From the NCBI GenBank assembly GCA_021234155.1, contig JAJEKV010000105.1, forward strand, positions 2,705,506-2,769,505: 64,000 nucleotides of DNA, in the 5' to 3' direction. Positions 1 to 11,499 of the stretch are shown here, in pieces. Source of the stretch: Isoetes taiwanensis (Eukaryota > Streptophyta > Lycopodiopsida > Isoetales > Isoetaceae). The translations under genes were made by a program, and so were the position numbers. Numbering within the stretch: the first letter of the stretch is position 1; every line of letters starts with the position of its first letter. Under the pieces are notes generated by a model. That model was given only the letters and a program-made list of their open reading frames with translations, made no database searches and had not been told where the DNA came from.

Positions 1-105
1 ATCGCCTCCGTTGAAGTAGAATCAAAGAGGCGACCACGGTATTTGTTGTGCATAAACGGCCTTAAATTCCATAAATTCCCGAACTTAAACAAGCAAAATC
101 CCACT

Positions 106-113
106 TATAAATA
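106..113 (+). promoter_or_regulatory. TATA box of the glycine-rich protein gene
   Basis: TATAAATA lies 67 bases upstream of the ATG at 173, a normal plant TATA-to-start distance once a short 5' leader is allowed. The flanking 1-172 holds no other gene that I can see. Confidence 0.5.
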
Positions 114-172
114 CTCCCATCATTCTCGTCTTTGATTCGATCGGTTTGTATCGGTTGCGATTTTGGGATTCA

Positions 173-1198
173 ATGGCAGTTCCAAAGAGCCTCTTCTTGA
201 TGTGCATGTGCATGGTAGGGCTTCGATTTGTTGTAAGCTCGTGGATGATAAATTTGGTTCAAGTTCTTGTATGGAAAAGGGTCTCACGGCTATGGATATG
301 GAGGCTCTACTCCTTCATATGGCATTGAGGCGGTTATTCTACCCCACTGTTCCTAGTTATGGAACTGGAGCAGGGCGAGGTTCGGCTCGAGGTTATGGTT
401 CGGGTGGGGCTCGCTTTGGGTCGGGTTGGGTCGTGGTCCGGCTCGCTCGTGGTCGGTCCGCTCGCCGGAGGTGGTGGCTGGGGCTCGCTCGTGGTCAGTT
501 ATGGAAGTGGAAGTGGAAGTGGTGGATCCTACGGTAGCACCCCTCGTTATGGTAATGTCCCTTATGGAGGAACACCTAGCTATGGTACTCCTGCTCGGGC
601 CCGGGCCGGGCCCCGCCACGGCCCGGCCCCGGCCTGGGTTGGGTCCGCTTTTGGGGAACACCTAGCTATGGTACTCCTACCATTGGCTCGGCTATGGAAG
701 TGGAAGTGGAAAAGGAGGTGGAAGTGGTGGATCTTATGGTGGCACCCCTGGTTATGGCAATGTCCCTTATGGAGGAACACCTAGCTATGGTACTCCCGGC
801 TCGCTCGCTCGCTCGCGGCGCTCGCTCGCTCGGCTCGCACCGGGGCACCGCACCGCACCGCTGACCGCATCGGCTCGCTCGCTCGCTCGCTCGCTCGCTC
901 GCTCGCTCGCTCGGCTCAGCCCGCTCGGGCTCGCCTCGCTCGCACGTCGCTCGTGCCAGTGCTCTGGAAGTGGAAGAGTGGGAGTGGGAGGGGTGGGAGT
1001 GGGAGTGGGAGTGGGAGTGGCGAAGGAACTCCAAGCTATGGTACTCCCGCTTATGGTAGTGGCTCTGGTTCAGGATCAGGTTCTGGAAGTGGCAGTGGAA
1101 CTGCTTATGGAGGATCATCTCCAAGTTTTGCCACCCCATCCTCTCCTACATACGGCTCCACTCCAACCTATGGCACACCCCCTGCTGGTGGCTATTAG
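173..1198 (+). pseudogene. Secreted Gly/Ser/Tyr/Pro-rich cell-wall-type protein, frame-broken
   Basis: The ATG at 173 opens a good signal peptide (MAVPKSLFLMCMCMVGL, then RFVVSS). The next recognisable segments sit in other frames: DDKFGSS at about 244, then YGKGSHGYGYGGSTPSYG at about 271. After these come many copies of a S-Y-G-T-P / P-S-Y-G-G type repeat, G-S runs, and a clean C-terminus ending PTYGTPPAGGY and a TAG at 1196-1198. Low-complexity Gly/Ser/Tyr/Pro secreted proteins of this sort are usually cell-wall structural proteins; the exact family cannot be named. At least three frame changes and two GC-rich tracts (about 380-500 and 595-655) plus a GCTC repeat (798-950) interrupt the repeat region, so it is a pseudogene, a highly unstable allele or a mis-assembled repeat gene. 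The reading frame resumes at about 953 and is then open to the stop. Confidence 0.6.
798..950. repeat. (GCTC)n-type GC-rich simple repeat inside the glycine-rich gene
   Basis: Runs of GCTCGCTC separated by short GC-rich words lie between two good coding blocks of the glycine-rich gene. Composition differs sharply from the AT-rich flanks. Confidence 0.7.
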
Positions 1199-2052
1199 CA
1201 ATCTCCCAAATCTATAGTAGTTGTAACAATCAAATAACGTGAAACATTGAGCTCCCATCTCTAGATAATTACTTTCCCTTTTTGTCTTGAATGATGCACT
1301 ATATGGAGGGCATGATCCACCCGACTTGTTTCTAACTTCAAATGCATGATCTCTTAGATACCGATTCAAAACCTTGTACCGTTGTGTTGCACAACGTGAT
1401 CAAAATAAATAGTTATGATCAAAATAAACAATTATGTATCATTGTCAATCCATTTCTCCATCTTTCATGTGTATTTGTTAGTGCGAGTTGGCGCAATTGG
1501 TTGGTAATACACCAAGGTGTGAAGAGAAATTACATAGCGTGATTACCCTTTATAAGGAATCTCCTTATCTGCTAGACCAAGCATATCATATAGCCCCAAT
1601 AAACCTAGCATAAGCTATGATTCGCTTTATCAAATCTTTCTGAATAGAGCCGATCAAGAAAGTGGATGAAGCGACTTCTAGTGCCCAAACAGCAAACCTA
1701 AGAGGCATACTAACCACAATTTTTGGTCCATGGTTGTTTTTAAATGTTGTTTTATGCCAAAAACTACACCAAAATTGCATCAAATTTCAAGTGTCATTTT
1801 CTGAATATGCTAGAAGTTACAGTGGTTTTTTGGCAGAAAGATTCCAATGTTTTTTTGGCACTTTTTATTTTTTTTTGCTTGATCAACGTCTCCCTTTTTT
1901 TTACTATTGTTTTTAGCAAATTTTGTCAACCTGTGATATTTTTCTTGACTGCTGTTTTTGGAGGAGCTACACGTTGTTTGTCTTCTAAGTAACACTTGTA
2001 GGGTTGAATATTAGTAGACATGGAAGACTGAAAAAGACAATTCTTTTTCCAT
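1199..2052. other. Intergenic, no gene seen
   Basis: AT-rich sequence downstream of the glycine-rich gene. Short open frames have no recognisable family and no coding bias. T-rich tracts appear around 1850-1910. Confidence 0.5.
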
Positions 2053-2092
2053 TGTGTGTGTGTGTGTGCGCGCGTGCGTGCGTGCGTGCATG
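2053..2092. repeat. TG/CG dinucleotide microsatellite
   Basis: A (TG)n run passes into (CG)n and then (CGTG)n, a compound microsatellite. Confidence 0.85.
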
Positions 2093-2324
2093 TTTCTCTA
2101 CTTGTAGTTCTTTTAAGTTGACATTGTTTTCCCAAAAAAGGACATGTAATTTTCAAGAAATCCACATGAAAAATTAAACACTATAAATAAAAGCCTACAA
2201 GCCTATAAATAAAAGCCTACAACAAACACACGTAGAAAATAGAAATGGGGATGTTGAGAAGTGTTGATTTTATCAACAAAGGACATGTTCTTTCATCTGT
2301 TATTTTGCCCAAAAAAATAAAAAA

Positions 2325-3095
2325 CAAACCATCTATGGCTTTTTTTTTTTTCTATTCTTGCAACTTCAATATCATTGAATTTTTTTATTGCTCTTATTTA
2401 TTTTAAGAAAGCCTTTTGAAAATCGAACCCAAACGAGTCCATTAAAGCATTGTAAGATTGCAATCCTATTTTTAGATTCAAGTTTCACTTAAGCAAAACA
2501 TATAAGGTTCAAAACATTTCAAAAGATTAAATTCAAGGGAACCTAGGTTTCACTTAAGGTTCAAAACATCAACGTAATTTGATTTCAAAAGTTTAAAAAA
2601 CATTAAATCATGAAACATTTCATTTAACATAAAGTAATTTGAAATTGATTTCAATGGTTTGAAGTAGATAGGGTATTGACCCGGTTACTGTAGCACAAAA
2701 CAAACCATCTATGGCTTTTTTTTTTTTCAATTTACTAACAACTGTTGTTTCTCTTACAACTTCAATATCATTGAATTTTTTTATTGCTCTTATTTATTTT
2801 AAGAAAGCCTTTTGGAAATCCAACCCAAACGAGTCCATTAAAGCATTGTAATATTGCAATCCTATTTTTAGATTCAAGTTTCACTTAAGCAAAACATTTA
2901 AGGTTCAAAACATTTCAAAAGATTAAATTCAAGGGAACCTAGGTTTCACTTAAGGTTCAAAACATCAACGTAATTTGATTTCAAAAGTTTAAAAAACATT
3001 AAATCAAGTGAAACATTTCATTTAACATAAAGTAATTTGAAATTGATTTCAATGGTTTGAAGTAGATAGGGTATTGACCCGGTTACTGTAGCACA
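2325..3095. repeat. Tandem duplication of a 376-bp AT-rich unit
   Basis: Unit 1 (2325-2700) and unit 2 (2701-3095) both start CAAACCATCTATGGC plus a T-run and both end near GGTTACTGTAGCAC. They are nearly identical apart from a short extra block in unit 2 after the T-run and a few point changes. No coding content is seen. Confidence 0.85.
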
Positions 3096-3099
3096 GTTG

Positions 3100-3560
3100 A
3101 CTGTGCTAGTCAGCTTCCTTGAATGCTTGATCAGAAGCTATTCCTTCCACCAGAATGCTCTGTGTTATCCAGATATATGCAAGCCCTACCCGAATGCCCT
3201 GTGCTACCTGTGCAACCTCTAACCTGTCATAGCAGTGGAATCTTAATTCTCCAAGAAGATTTTGGTCTCAAACATTAGAAAAACAGTAGCATCGAAGACA
3301 AAACCAGAAGAACAAGCAAGAAAACAAGGAAGTGCAATAAAGAACAAGAAAACAAAAATAGTATTGCATGAGAATAATAGGTATGCAGCTGGTAAGGTTC
3401 CAGCCATGGGAATCTTGGCTCTGTATTTAAAACACGGATATGGATTCCATCTGTGAAGCACAGTATCTGCATTGAATTAATAAGGCTCTGCCTAGAACTA
3501 GCCCACCTTGTGACGATTAACTATCAGATCTGGAGCGTGTGATTTAGTTTCATCCAAATC
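3100..3560. other. Intergenic, no gene seen
   Basis: Unique-looking AT-rich sequence. Opposite-strand open frames at 3243-3472 mirror each other and match no family I know. Confidence 0.4.
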
Positions 3561-3564
3561 ATCG

Positions 3565-3755
3565 TGGCCTGTTCGGTTAGGATGCACAGCTACCACTCTA
3601 GAGGTAGTGGGTTCAAGTCCTGTCCAGTCCCTTAAATGTGACAGCATGATTTGGATAACTCATGCCCTAGTGGTGTGGGCAACTCGTAATAGGGTTGGGG
3701 GTCCAAATGGTTGTCGTCACACTCCTCGGTTTCCAGTCCCTTAAATGTGACACAC
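3565..3755 (+). repeat. tRNA-like (SINE-type) sequence
   Basis: GGTTAGGATGCACAG followed about 30 bases later by GGTTCAAGTCC resembles a pol III A box and B box in tRNA-like order. A 20-base segment containing CCAGTCCCTTAAATG recurs at 3624 and 3733. I do not see a complete functional tRNA cloverleaf, so a tRNA-derived SINE or relic is more likely than a tRNA gene. Confidence 0.4.
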
Positions 3756-3759
3756 TTAG

Positions 3760-5730
3760 CAACATGATCCTCTGTTGCAAGCACTTCCAATCAAGATGAA
3801 ATGGCAAAATACAACTTGGCAGAGACATTTTAGGCTAGATCTAAATGGCAAAACACAATCCATCAAAGCCACATTAGGCTGGACGCGACTTCATGAATCA
3901 CAGCCAAATCCATGAATCTGTTTAGCTTGTATCACCAGCAGTATGGTGTTTGTCTTTCTTACCAGGCAAAGGGGATATATGCATTTTTCCAAAGCTAGGT
4001 ATTGCAGAAACCTAAAAGCTCCAACAAGCAACTAAATCAGCATCATAATTGTTGCAAGGACGCTGCCGAATTTGCTGAGCAAATGGAAAAGATAGACATG
4101 GCGGCCATTGCCATAGCTGCCCATTGCATGGAAAAGAAAACACAGATTGGCTCGTTAATGGCAAACCAATAGGATGATATGGCCTAGATCGCAATTTAGG
4201 CACCCCATCATGGCCGTTGAATGGGATGCCTTCCTTCGTATTGATCTTGATGGACAATATACTATTGATATGCTTCTTATTTTTTGTAATCAAGCCAATG
4301 GAAGCCTTAAGTGTGCCTGGGCAAGTTTGCATGTAGCCTAGAATTGGCCATCTCTAAAGCTTATTTGGCTAATTTCTTGAGTCACATAATAATACACATG
4401 CAACACCCTTAATACTTTGAAATAATATTTGAATGTTGTTTTCAACTGGTACATTGACTGTCCAGCTTGTGGGATCCTAAATCCAAGACATAGCCTAATT
4501 TACTTGACTTTGCATTATTAATATCACATTTGTTCCTCTTACTAATTCACGTCACTTTACTTTCTATTGTAGCAAATGCTTCAATGTTCAATATTCTAAT
4601 TTGCCCCCACCTCCTCTAGATCCTTTAACTAACTTGCTGTGGGTTATTTGGTCAATTTTTTCTTATTTTAGCTCAAGGATTACTATGATTTGCGCCTATA
4701 ATATGTATTGGATATTTAAGTTGGTTAGAAAAAGAAATAAATAGGGAATAGTAAAGAAGTAGAATAAAACATTTTGTTCTCAAGCATCATCACTAAGCAT
4801 GATGCTTAGTCAATGTTGCAAGTAAATAATTAGACTTGCCTTCAATTTTCCCACACAAGTAAATAGTTCAAACTCATGCCCAACAACATTGGGCACATGC
4901 TTGCTAGAAAGTAGTATAGAGAGAGTGTTATTTTGAGATTCCTTAGCACTCGGAAGTGTTTTCCTGCATTTGCAGAGGGTGCGACATAGACCATATTCCA
5001 ATTGGGGAGTTGGTCTCTTGCATGCAAGAGGATTTCCAATAAACAATAGCAACTACTATGCGACAATGCTGGACACATGTTTTCTAGTAGTACCTAAATT
5101 AACAATTTCGTACATTACATGATTTCTCGCTGCTTCCTAAATTCCGTGGAAAGGATTCTAAACCATTGCATAAAAAGGATTTTAAATTTCAAGCGTATTA
5201 TGGTTAGGCGTAGGCTCCAAACCATACCTTATGCAAAGTCTCGTGCGTGTTTATCTCCATCTAGACACAAAAAACGTGGGGTCTACGACGTTATGAGCTG
5301 TTCCCTTTGCCACAAGTGGCCAGGATTTGGTACGGCGTGTATCGTTACCTTTGTTACATCAAAACAACATGGAAAAGATGGTATGGTCCTCCAACTGGTG
5401 GCATGGCATGTCAAGTAAGCAAGGTGAAGTTTTGACTAAGCCAAAAATTAATATTTACATCTTTGTATTTTCATGGAGTGATGTTGGCAAACTTTGGATG
5501 ACACGGCAAGATATTGGTGACATGGACATGATGAGTAGGATTATTTGCAAGAAATATGACAACCTTTAGAATTTTTGATAGACGAGTTTGGCAAGGGATA
5601 GAATAGAGGGAACTCCAATAACTCAAAGACCTGGCACTCTTCCTCGAGCCGAAGAAGGCCAGGACATTGCGCGGCTGCCTCACTAGAGGGGAGAGGCCAG
5701 ACCCCAGGAGATGGACCGCAGAATAGTTGT
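3760..5730. other. Intergenic, no gene seen
   Basis: No recognisable coding or RNA gene. Short open frames lack family similarity and compete on both strands. Confidence 0.4.
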
Positions 5731-5734
5731 CGAA

Positions 5735-8330
5735 GCAGCCTTTCCTTGCAACTGTTGAATCCTCTTCAAGGACCCTGTTTCGAGCAGGTTCTATAAAATC
5801 CAAGATCGGTCCAGGAGAACTTGTCAAACCGTGAAGCGTCATGCGGGTGACCATGTAGGAACCCAAGTGTTTTATCGTTTGGGCAGTATAGAGGTTCCGA
5901 AATGGCAATTCGATTCATCATATCGTCTAAAATAGCAAAATTACCTTAAAGACCAAGTCACACTGTCAGCTTTACGAAAAAAAAAAACAAAAACAAAAAC
6001 GCCCTACATGGCAATATTTCACAGCCACCTCCAGGGTCAATTAACTATAAGTGTGTTGGACATGAGCTAATTTGGCGCTTATTGGAGAAGGGGTGGTCCT
6101 CTGCCCATGAAACTTAGTCCCAAGGGTAATGTCAATATTTTCAGTCCATTGGCAGAGACAATTCATAGTTCTGGAGTGGGAAAGTTGCTCGGTTGTCCCC
6201 TTCAGGACAGGACTTTTGGGGCGAGTTGCTTTCGGGAGTTTGAATGGTCCTTCTTCTGGCATCAACACTCTCCCTCTACATGATGATACGGCACAAGGTC
6301 TTGGTCGAATCTGACTAGGATATAGCCTCAAAATGTAAACCTTATGTGTTGCTAGGTTATTGAAGGGTTTACATTACGGAGGTCGAGATTTAATCGCTTG
6401 CACTTGGGACATGGTCGAGAAGTTGTAGTTGAAAATACGAAGCAATAGGAACTGACGGAATGGATTTTGGATCTATTCTCCTCCTAATGAGGCAATTAAA
6501 AGTCAAGAGTGCCTTTTGCAGTAGCAAGTGTGCTTGGGATCATTCAGGATGGCCGATAGATCCAAACTCTGTTATTTCAGTTCTTGCATGCATGTAGCAT
6601 CATTATTCACCGTTTTGAAGACAAGCCAAGAAAGAGGGATTGGGAAACCCTATGTGTTGTTAGGTTATTGAAGGGTTTACGTTATGGAGGTCAAGTTTTG
6701 GTCATTTGCACTTGGCACATGGTCGAGAAGTAGCAGTTGCAAATGCGAAGCAATAGGAACTAACGGAATAGGATTTGGCTATTCTCCTCTCAATGGAGCA
6801 ATTAGAAATCAAGAGTTAACTGTATACGGATTATCTTTATAAGTGCCCAAAAGTGTCAGAATTATTATTATTATTTTTATTTTATTTTTATGAACGTGGA
6901 CCTTTATTACTCAAGAGAATACAAAAAAGTATCGGAATTATTGAGCAAACTGATTATATAGTTTGTCTTTCTCTCTCATGCCCACTGAATCATTTTGGTA
7001 TACAACTCATAGTTTTGCTTCCCCAGGTGAAAGCATACCCAACATCAGGCAACCAATCTTCATTCGTAATTTGCAAATAAGTATCATTTACTTTATGAAC
7101 CCTAAAGTAAAATGAGACAGTTGCACACAGATTTGAACATCTAAAAATGTATTGATCCTTTTCACGTCATTTTTAAAGAAGAAATTGGAAAATGACATGT
7201 GTGAAAACATTTGGCTCAATTTGGATCTGGGATGAATAGAAAAATCGAGTTCAAAGTGGACAGAAAATTTGCAGTGCACTTTTTTGTGACATAAAAAGGT
7301 ATGCACACTCAAATTATGATATCTCAGTTGTTGTTTAACATTTTTGGTTGATTTCTAAAATTTATATCAGGCAAACTCCTAAGAAGATGTGGACAAAAAT
7401 TTGGCTTAATTTGGAACTAAGATGATGGAGAAATATGTGTTCAAATTGGAAGGTTGTAATTTCCAATTTCAAATCAAACTAGCCAGGTTCATACGCTTAT
7501 TGTATTTTTGATGGCTAGATTTTTCCAAATGGCTCTTGAACTAGACAACTAGAAGTGCTAGTGCCCAAAAACCCAAGAGAAAAATCATCTGGGAGCTAGA
7601 AGAAATTGCATAATGAATTCAAGTCAAAAGAAGTCAATGCAATCAAAATATGACAGACGGGTTAGTACTTATTCACCTCAGAACTGTGAATTCGATTTGC
7701 CAGCAGACCAACACATAGGGTTTATGTTTTGGGGGCCATATCATAGTCAGATTCGACCAAGAACTTGAACCGTGTTATCACGTAGAGGAAGGGTGTTGAC
7801 ACTAGAAGATGAACCCTTAAAACCTTTCGAAAGCAACTTGTTCCAAATGTCCTCTCCCTATGGCTCTGGCAATGGACGAGCAACCCTCGCACTCTAAAAT
7901 TGTGAATTGGCTCTTCCAATGGACTTAGAATATCAGTATTACCCTAGAGACCAAGTTTCGTGAGCAGAAGACCACCCCTTCTTCAAGAAGCACCAAAGTA
8001 GCTCATGTCCAACATATTCGTAGTCAATTGGCCTAGGAGGTGGTTGCGAAATATTACCATGTAGAATGTTCGTATTTGTTTCATTGCAAATCTAACTATG
8101 TAACTTGATCCTTATGGTAATTTCACCCATTTTGGACATGATGGCAAAGTCAGATTGCCATTTTGGAGCCTCTATTAACTGCCCGAATGGCGAAACACTT
8201 GGATTTCTACATGATCGCCCGCAGGACGTTTTGTGGTTTGATAGATTCTCCCCAATCGATCTTTGATTTTTTTGAACCTGCTCGAAGCAGGGTCCTTGGA
8301 CGTAGGATTCAACGGTTGGATAGGGAAACT
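5735..8330. mobile_element. Element with ~615-bp diverged inverted arms
   Basis: The left arm (about 5735-6350) read as reverse complement matches the right arm (about 7715-8330) along its whole length. Matching blocks include the AACCTGCTCGAA(A/G)CAGGGTCCTTG segment, the ATTACC..AA.GA(C/T)CAAGT segment, TGTTGGACATGAGCTA, and TTGGTCGAATCTGACTA. Divergence is clear but alignment is collinear. Between the arms, 6339-6510 is repeated in direct orientation at 6648-6818 (shared words AGGTTATTGAAGGGTTTAC and ACATGGTCGAGAAGT). No transposase is seen. It could be a foldback-type transposon or two copies of one family inserted head to head. Confidence 0.7.
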
Positions 8331-8354
8331 GAGGTTTGGGAAGGGGGGCATTAG

Positions 8355-8549
8355 AGACCTATCTGGTCTATAGAACGAGAGAAGGAGAAGGAGAAGGAGA
8401 AGGAGAAGGAGAAGGAGAAGGAGAAGGAGAAGGAGAAGGAGAAGGAGAAGGAGAAGGAGAAGGAGAAGGAGAAGGAGAAGGAGAAGGAGAAGGAGAAGGA
8501 GAAAGTGTTTTATTACGTCCTGTAAAGACCTATCTGGTCTATAGAACGA
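8355..8549. repeat. (GAGAAG)n hexamer tract flanked by 24-bp direct repeats
   Basis: A pure GAGAAG/GGAGAA tract of about 125 bases (8379-8506) lies between two identical 24-base copies beginning AGACCTATCTGGTC (8355-8378 and 8526-8549). On the + strand it translates as a Gly-Glu run within an open frame, an artefact of the hexamer. Similar GAGAAG tracts occur in simple-repeat DNA in general. Confidence 0.85.
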
Positions 8550-9008
8550 ACAACATCTACATATTCCAATATATTATAAAACTTAGTCCAACTCCTCACT
8601 CTCTACATCATCTTCAAAATCATATCCAACACCGATATCTCTTTTTTGAGACACATCAAATATATAAGAACATATATATTTTGTATCTAAGCTAAATAGT
8701 TTCATGAGTGAATCGCTTTTGTCCTATACTGTGTTCTAATCTCTTCATACGCCTCATAAAATAGCAACGCACGTGCCTCGTCCTCCACCAAATTAGTTGC
8801 ACACAACTGACAAATCCGATCTTTTTCCATCTCCCGGTCTCAATTTTTAAACAATGCGAACTGAGTCGTACATGTGCAAGCAAATGCCTATAAGAGATAG
8901 TTATCTTCTCAAATAAATATTTTGCTTCCCTAAAGTGATGGATTAATACATTGTCGATAAAAAGTCATTTTCACTGCATGTGTTGAGTCCCACATCTTTG
9001 CATGAAAT

Positions 9009-9275
9009 TTAAGAGATACCATCTTTCAATCTTTTATTTTGGGTACCAAGAAGCTCTTCCATATGTATATTCCACCTATTCATCCAGTCTAGTATATCCC
9101 TATGCCAATTCTCATCGCCCATCCCTTTTACCCTAAGCAGATAAGTGAGAGTACGAATCATTGCTTCCGCTTCAAGGGAGAGCATATCTGCCTCAGTAAG
9201 CATCATAGCATAAGGAGTTTGCATCTTTACTCTTAGCTCAGCCCGCAAAAATTTCTTTTGCAATCTGTCCACCAC
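9009..9275 (-). CDS. Unrecognised coding-like fragment
   Basis: An 88-residue frame with balanced composition (start MVDRLQKKFLRAEL; contains MQTPYAMMLTEADMLSLEAE and WMNRWNIHMEELL). It looks more protein-like than surrounding frames. I recognise no domain, and no upstream exon or promoter is evident. It may be a fragment of a transposon or host gene. Confidence 0.25.
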   Translation of the reverse strand: MVDRLQKKFLRAELRVKMQTPYAMMLTEADMLSLEAEAMIRTLTYLLRVKGMGDENWHRDILDWMNRWNIHMEELLGTQNKRLKDGIS

Positions 9276-9509
9276 ATTCCATAGCTTCGCTAATAAACTT
9301 GGAGCCCGTGACTTGGCATTATACTTTCTTGAGGTACTAGATGCCCGTCTTCACTTGCTGAGCCAGTAGCAATTACCTTGACCTCCTTCGTACAAATTGT
9401 TTTATGATGACTGTCTAGTATCATCATTGCTGCAAAGATTCTTCTTTTGAGAACCCTTTGAGGCAGGGGTTTTTAATTGTAAAGGTTGTATTTGCCCGTT
9501 GTATGGGTC

Positions 9510-9646
9510 TGACAGCTTATTGGTCTTTGTGTTCTAGTGGTAGCACACTAGTGTTAGATCAGTTATGTCTTGAGTTCGAGATTGCTCAGGGTTGCACTAT
9601 GTATAGGTCCATCCAATGGCCGGTTGTGGCCTAGATGTTAAAGTAA

Positions 9647-9681
<35 letters not shown>
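9510..9681 (+). repeat. tRNA-like SINE candidate with (ATCT)n tail
   Basis: TGTTCTAGTGGTAGCACAC resembles an A box and GAGTTCGAGATTG a degenerate B box. The unit ends in a (TATC/ATCT)n tail at about 9647-9681, a common 3' end of plant SINEs. Confidence 0.4.
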
Positions 9682-10395
9682 TCTCCTCTTCTCTCCTCTC
9701 ATCTACTCTATTATATTCTCTGTACTTCTAACATTCACAAAATAGTCACTCATTTGAATAAGCAACATTTCCAAGAGTTCATATCAAGAAATGAAAGGTA
9801 TATGATACTTTTTGCGCAAATACAAAAGCATGCCTCTTGTCTTCACAAGTAGGCCTACGGCAACATGTACATCTAATTTGCTTCTATGTAGCTCCATTCA
9901 TCCTCCAGACTTCTACTTCAAGCTTGTGAGAAACCAATCCCCAATCCACTCATGTTTGGAATATATGCTTTCTCTTTCTTATTCCAACCCTAACATTCTT
10001 GCTCAGTGTATAATATCATGAATCAACTTCTTGCCTATAGAATTCCATCTCTATGTCAAGGTTAATTTGGAGCTTAGCTATGGCTTTCTCCACCACAATA
10101 CTCTTATGCCAATAGTAATTGGTTGCAGCTTACCTCAATTATCAACTTTGCCACCCTTTCCTTTAATTTCCTTTATCTGCTTGACCCATTGACTCAATAA
10201 GTAACTAATGAGAAAGTGTTTGTCCTCTGCTCAAAAACACAGGACTATTCTTGCTATACAAGGGCAAGTCCCATGGGAATAATCCTAAGCCCCATAGGAA
10301 GAACCCTAAAAAGAGCATGCCGAAGAAGAGACCAAGGGATCCCAAGGTGTGAGGTCACCACGGCCTTGGAGCATGAGTCTCCCACAATAAACAAA

Positions 10396-10419
10396 GTTTA
10401 AAATGAAACGCACTTATTT
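10396..10419 (+). repeat. Left terminal-inverted-repeat-like sequence
   Basis: A 24-base block beginning GTTTAAAATGAAACGC is present in perfect reverse complement at 29225-29248. Weaker similarity continues outward (AATAAACAAAG versus AATAACAAGG) and inward (AAAGATTCC). The two copies enclose all GGTATAAATTTATACC palindromes and the DUF7869 and methyltransferase genes, so they are candidate element ends. No clear target-site duplication was found. Confidence 0.45.
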
Positions 10420-10619
10420 GCTGCAAACGCACTTCAAAAGGAATCTTTGAAAGATTCCCTAAAATTCCCTTAAAAAGTCCATTTTTAAGATTTTTTTGTG
10501 ACAGGTGTGACAATTGAAGTAATTTAGGTACCATTTTTGAGGGGTTGATTGAACATAACTTTCATGCACAAATTTTAAATAGCAATTTTCATCCTCCTAA
10601 ACTAGAACCAATGTTGTCC

Positions 10620-10960
10620 CGTACGTGATACGTTCCGTACGTTTCGGACGTATTTTTTGAAAAAATACGTATTTTATACAATACGTTCTTAAAGTGCTTA
10701 AAATACGTTTTTTAAAAAAATTGAAAAAAAGCTTAAATATAACAAATTATGCAATATAAACACAAACAGACTGTTGGAAAGTTGGTTAGCATGTTTGTTT
10801 GCTATCTGGGAGGCCCAGGTTTGAATCCTACTGTGTGCAGATTGAGTCTGTTTTGAGAAAGGCGTAATACATTTTTTGAAAAAGCATTAAAGCGTATTTT
10901 TTAAAAATATTAATGCCATCTGACAGGAGAATGCGTATGCATTTTAGAACAAAAAAACTG
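10620..10960. repeat. TACGTATTTT-rich segment with tRNA-like boxes
   Basis: Repeated ATACGT/TACGTATTTT words at about 10625-10710 and 10870-10900 flank a segment with TGGTTAGCATG and GGTTTGAATCC at 10780-10835, which resemble pol III A and B boxes. Probably a SINE or an element end. Confidence 0.35.
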
Positions 10961-11499
10961 ACTAGAACAAAAAATAGTTACTTTTATAAAGTGTAGCAAA
11001 AAAGGGGCAATAAAAAATAGCAAGGGCAGTAGAGTTACAAAGAAGTGATATATTCAAGGTTGTGAAAATTGTACAAAATTATGAACAAAATTGTCAAAAA
11101 TATAGGACATTTTGACAAACACTCATCACCTGCACTTTCTGTTCTTTACATGTTCGAGTCATCGGACAAACTTACATTTTTGCGACAAGATCGGGGATGC
11201 ATCTCATCCTCAAACTCATTTAATCCACGATCACTTGAGCCTTCATCCTCGACTTCACTCTCAAACCTGGATGTACTTTCGAGCGATCTTCTTCCTCACT
11301 TTGTCTACAAGTGAGTCTTCATCATCATCTTTTTTGCCACCTTTCTAGGTTGTTTGTCTAATCCACATGCCGACCTTATTAAAGTTTGAGTGACCATACG
11401 TAACTTATTAGCGGCCGGTCAAGAACAAAGTCATATGCAAGAACCTTTACTTCAGCTAGATCTATGACAGCGGTGTGTTTGCTTTGGACTTTGCTCTCT

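Noticed and set aside
3565-3640. Functional tRNA gene
   Set aside because: A- and B-box-like words are present but no acceptor-stem pairing or clear cloverleaf was found; SINE relic is more likely.
8336-8695. Gly-Glu repeat protein
   Set aside because: It is the translation of a GAGAAG simple repeat; no other coding support.
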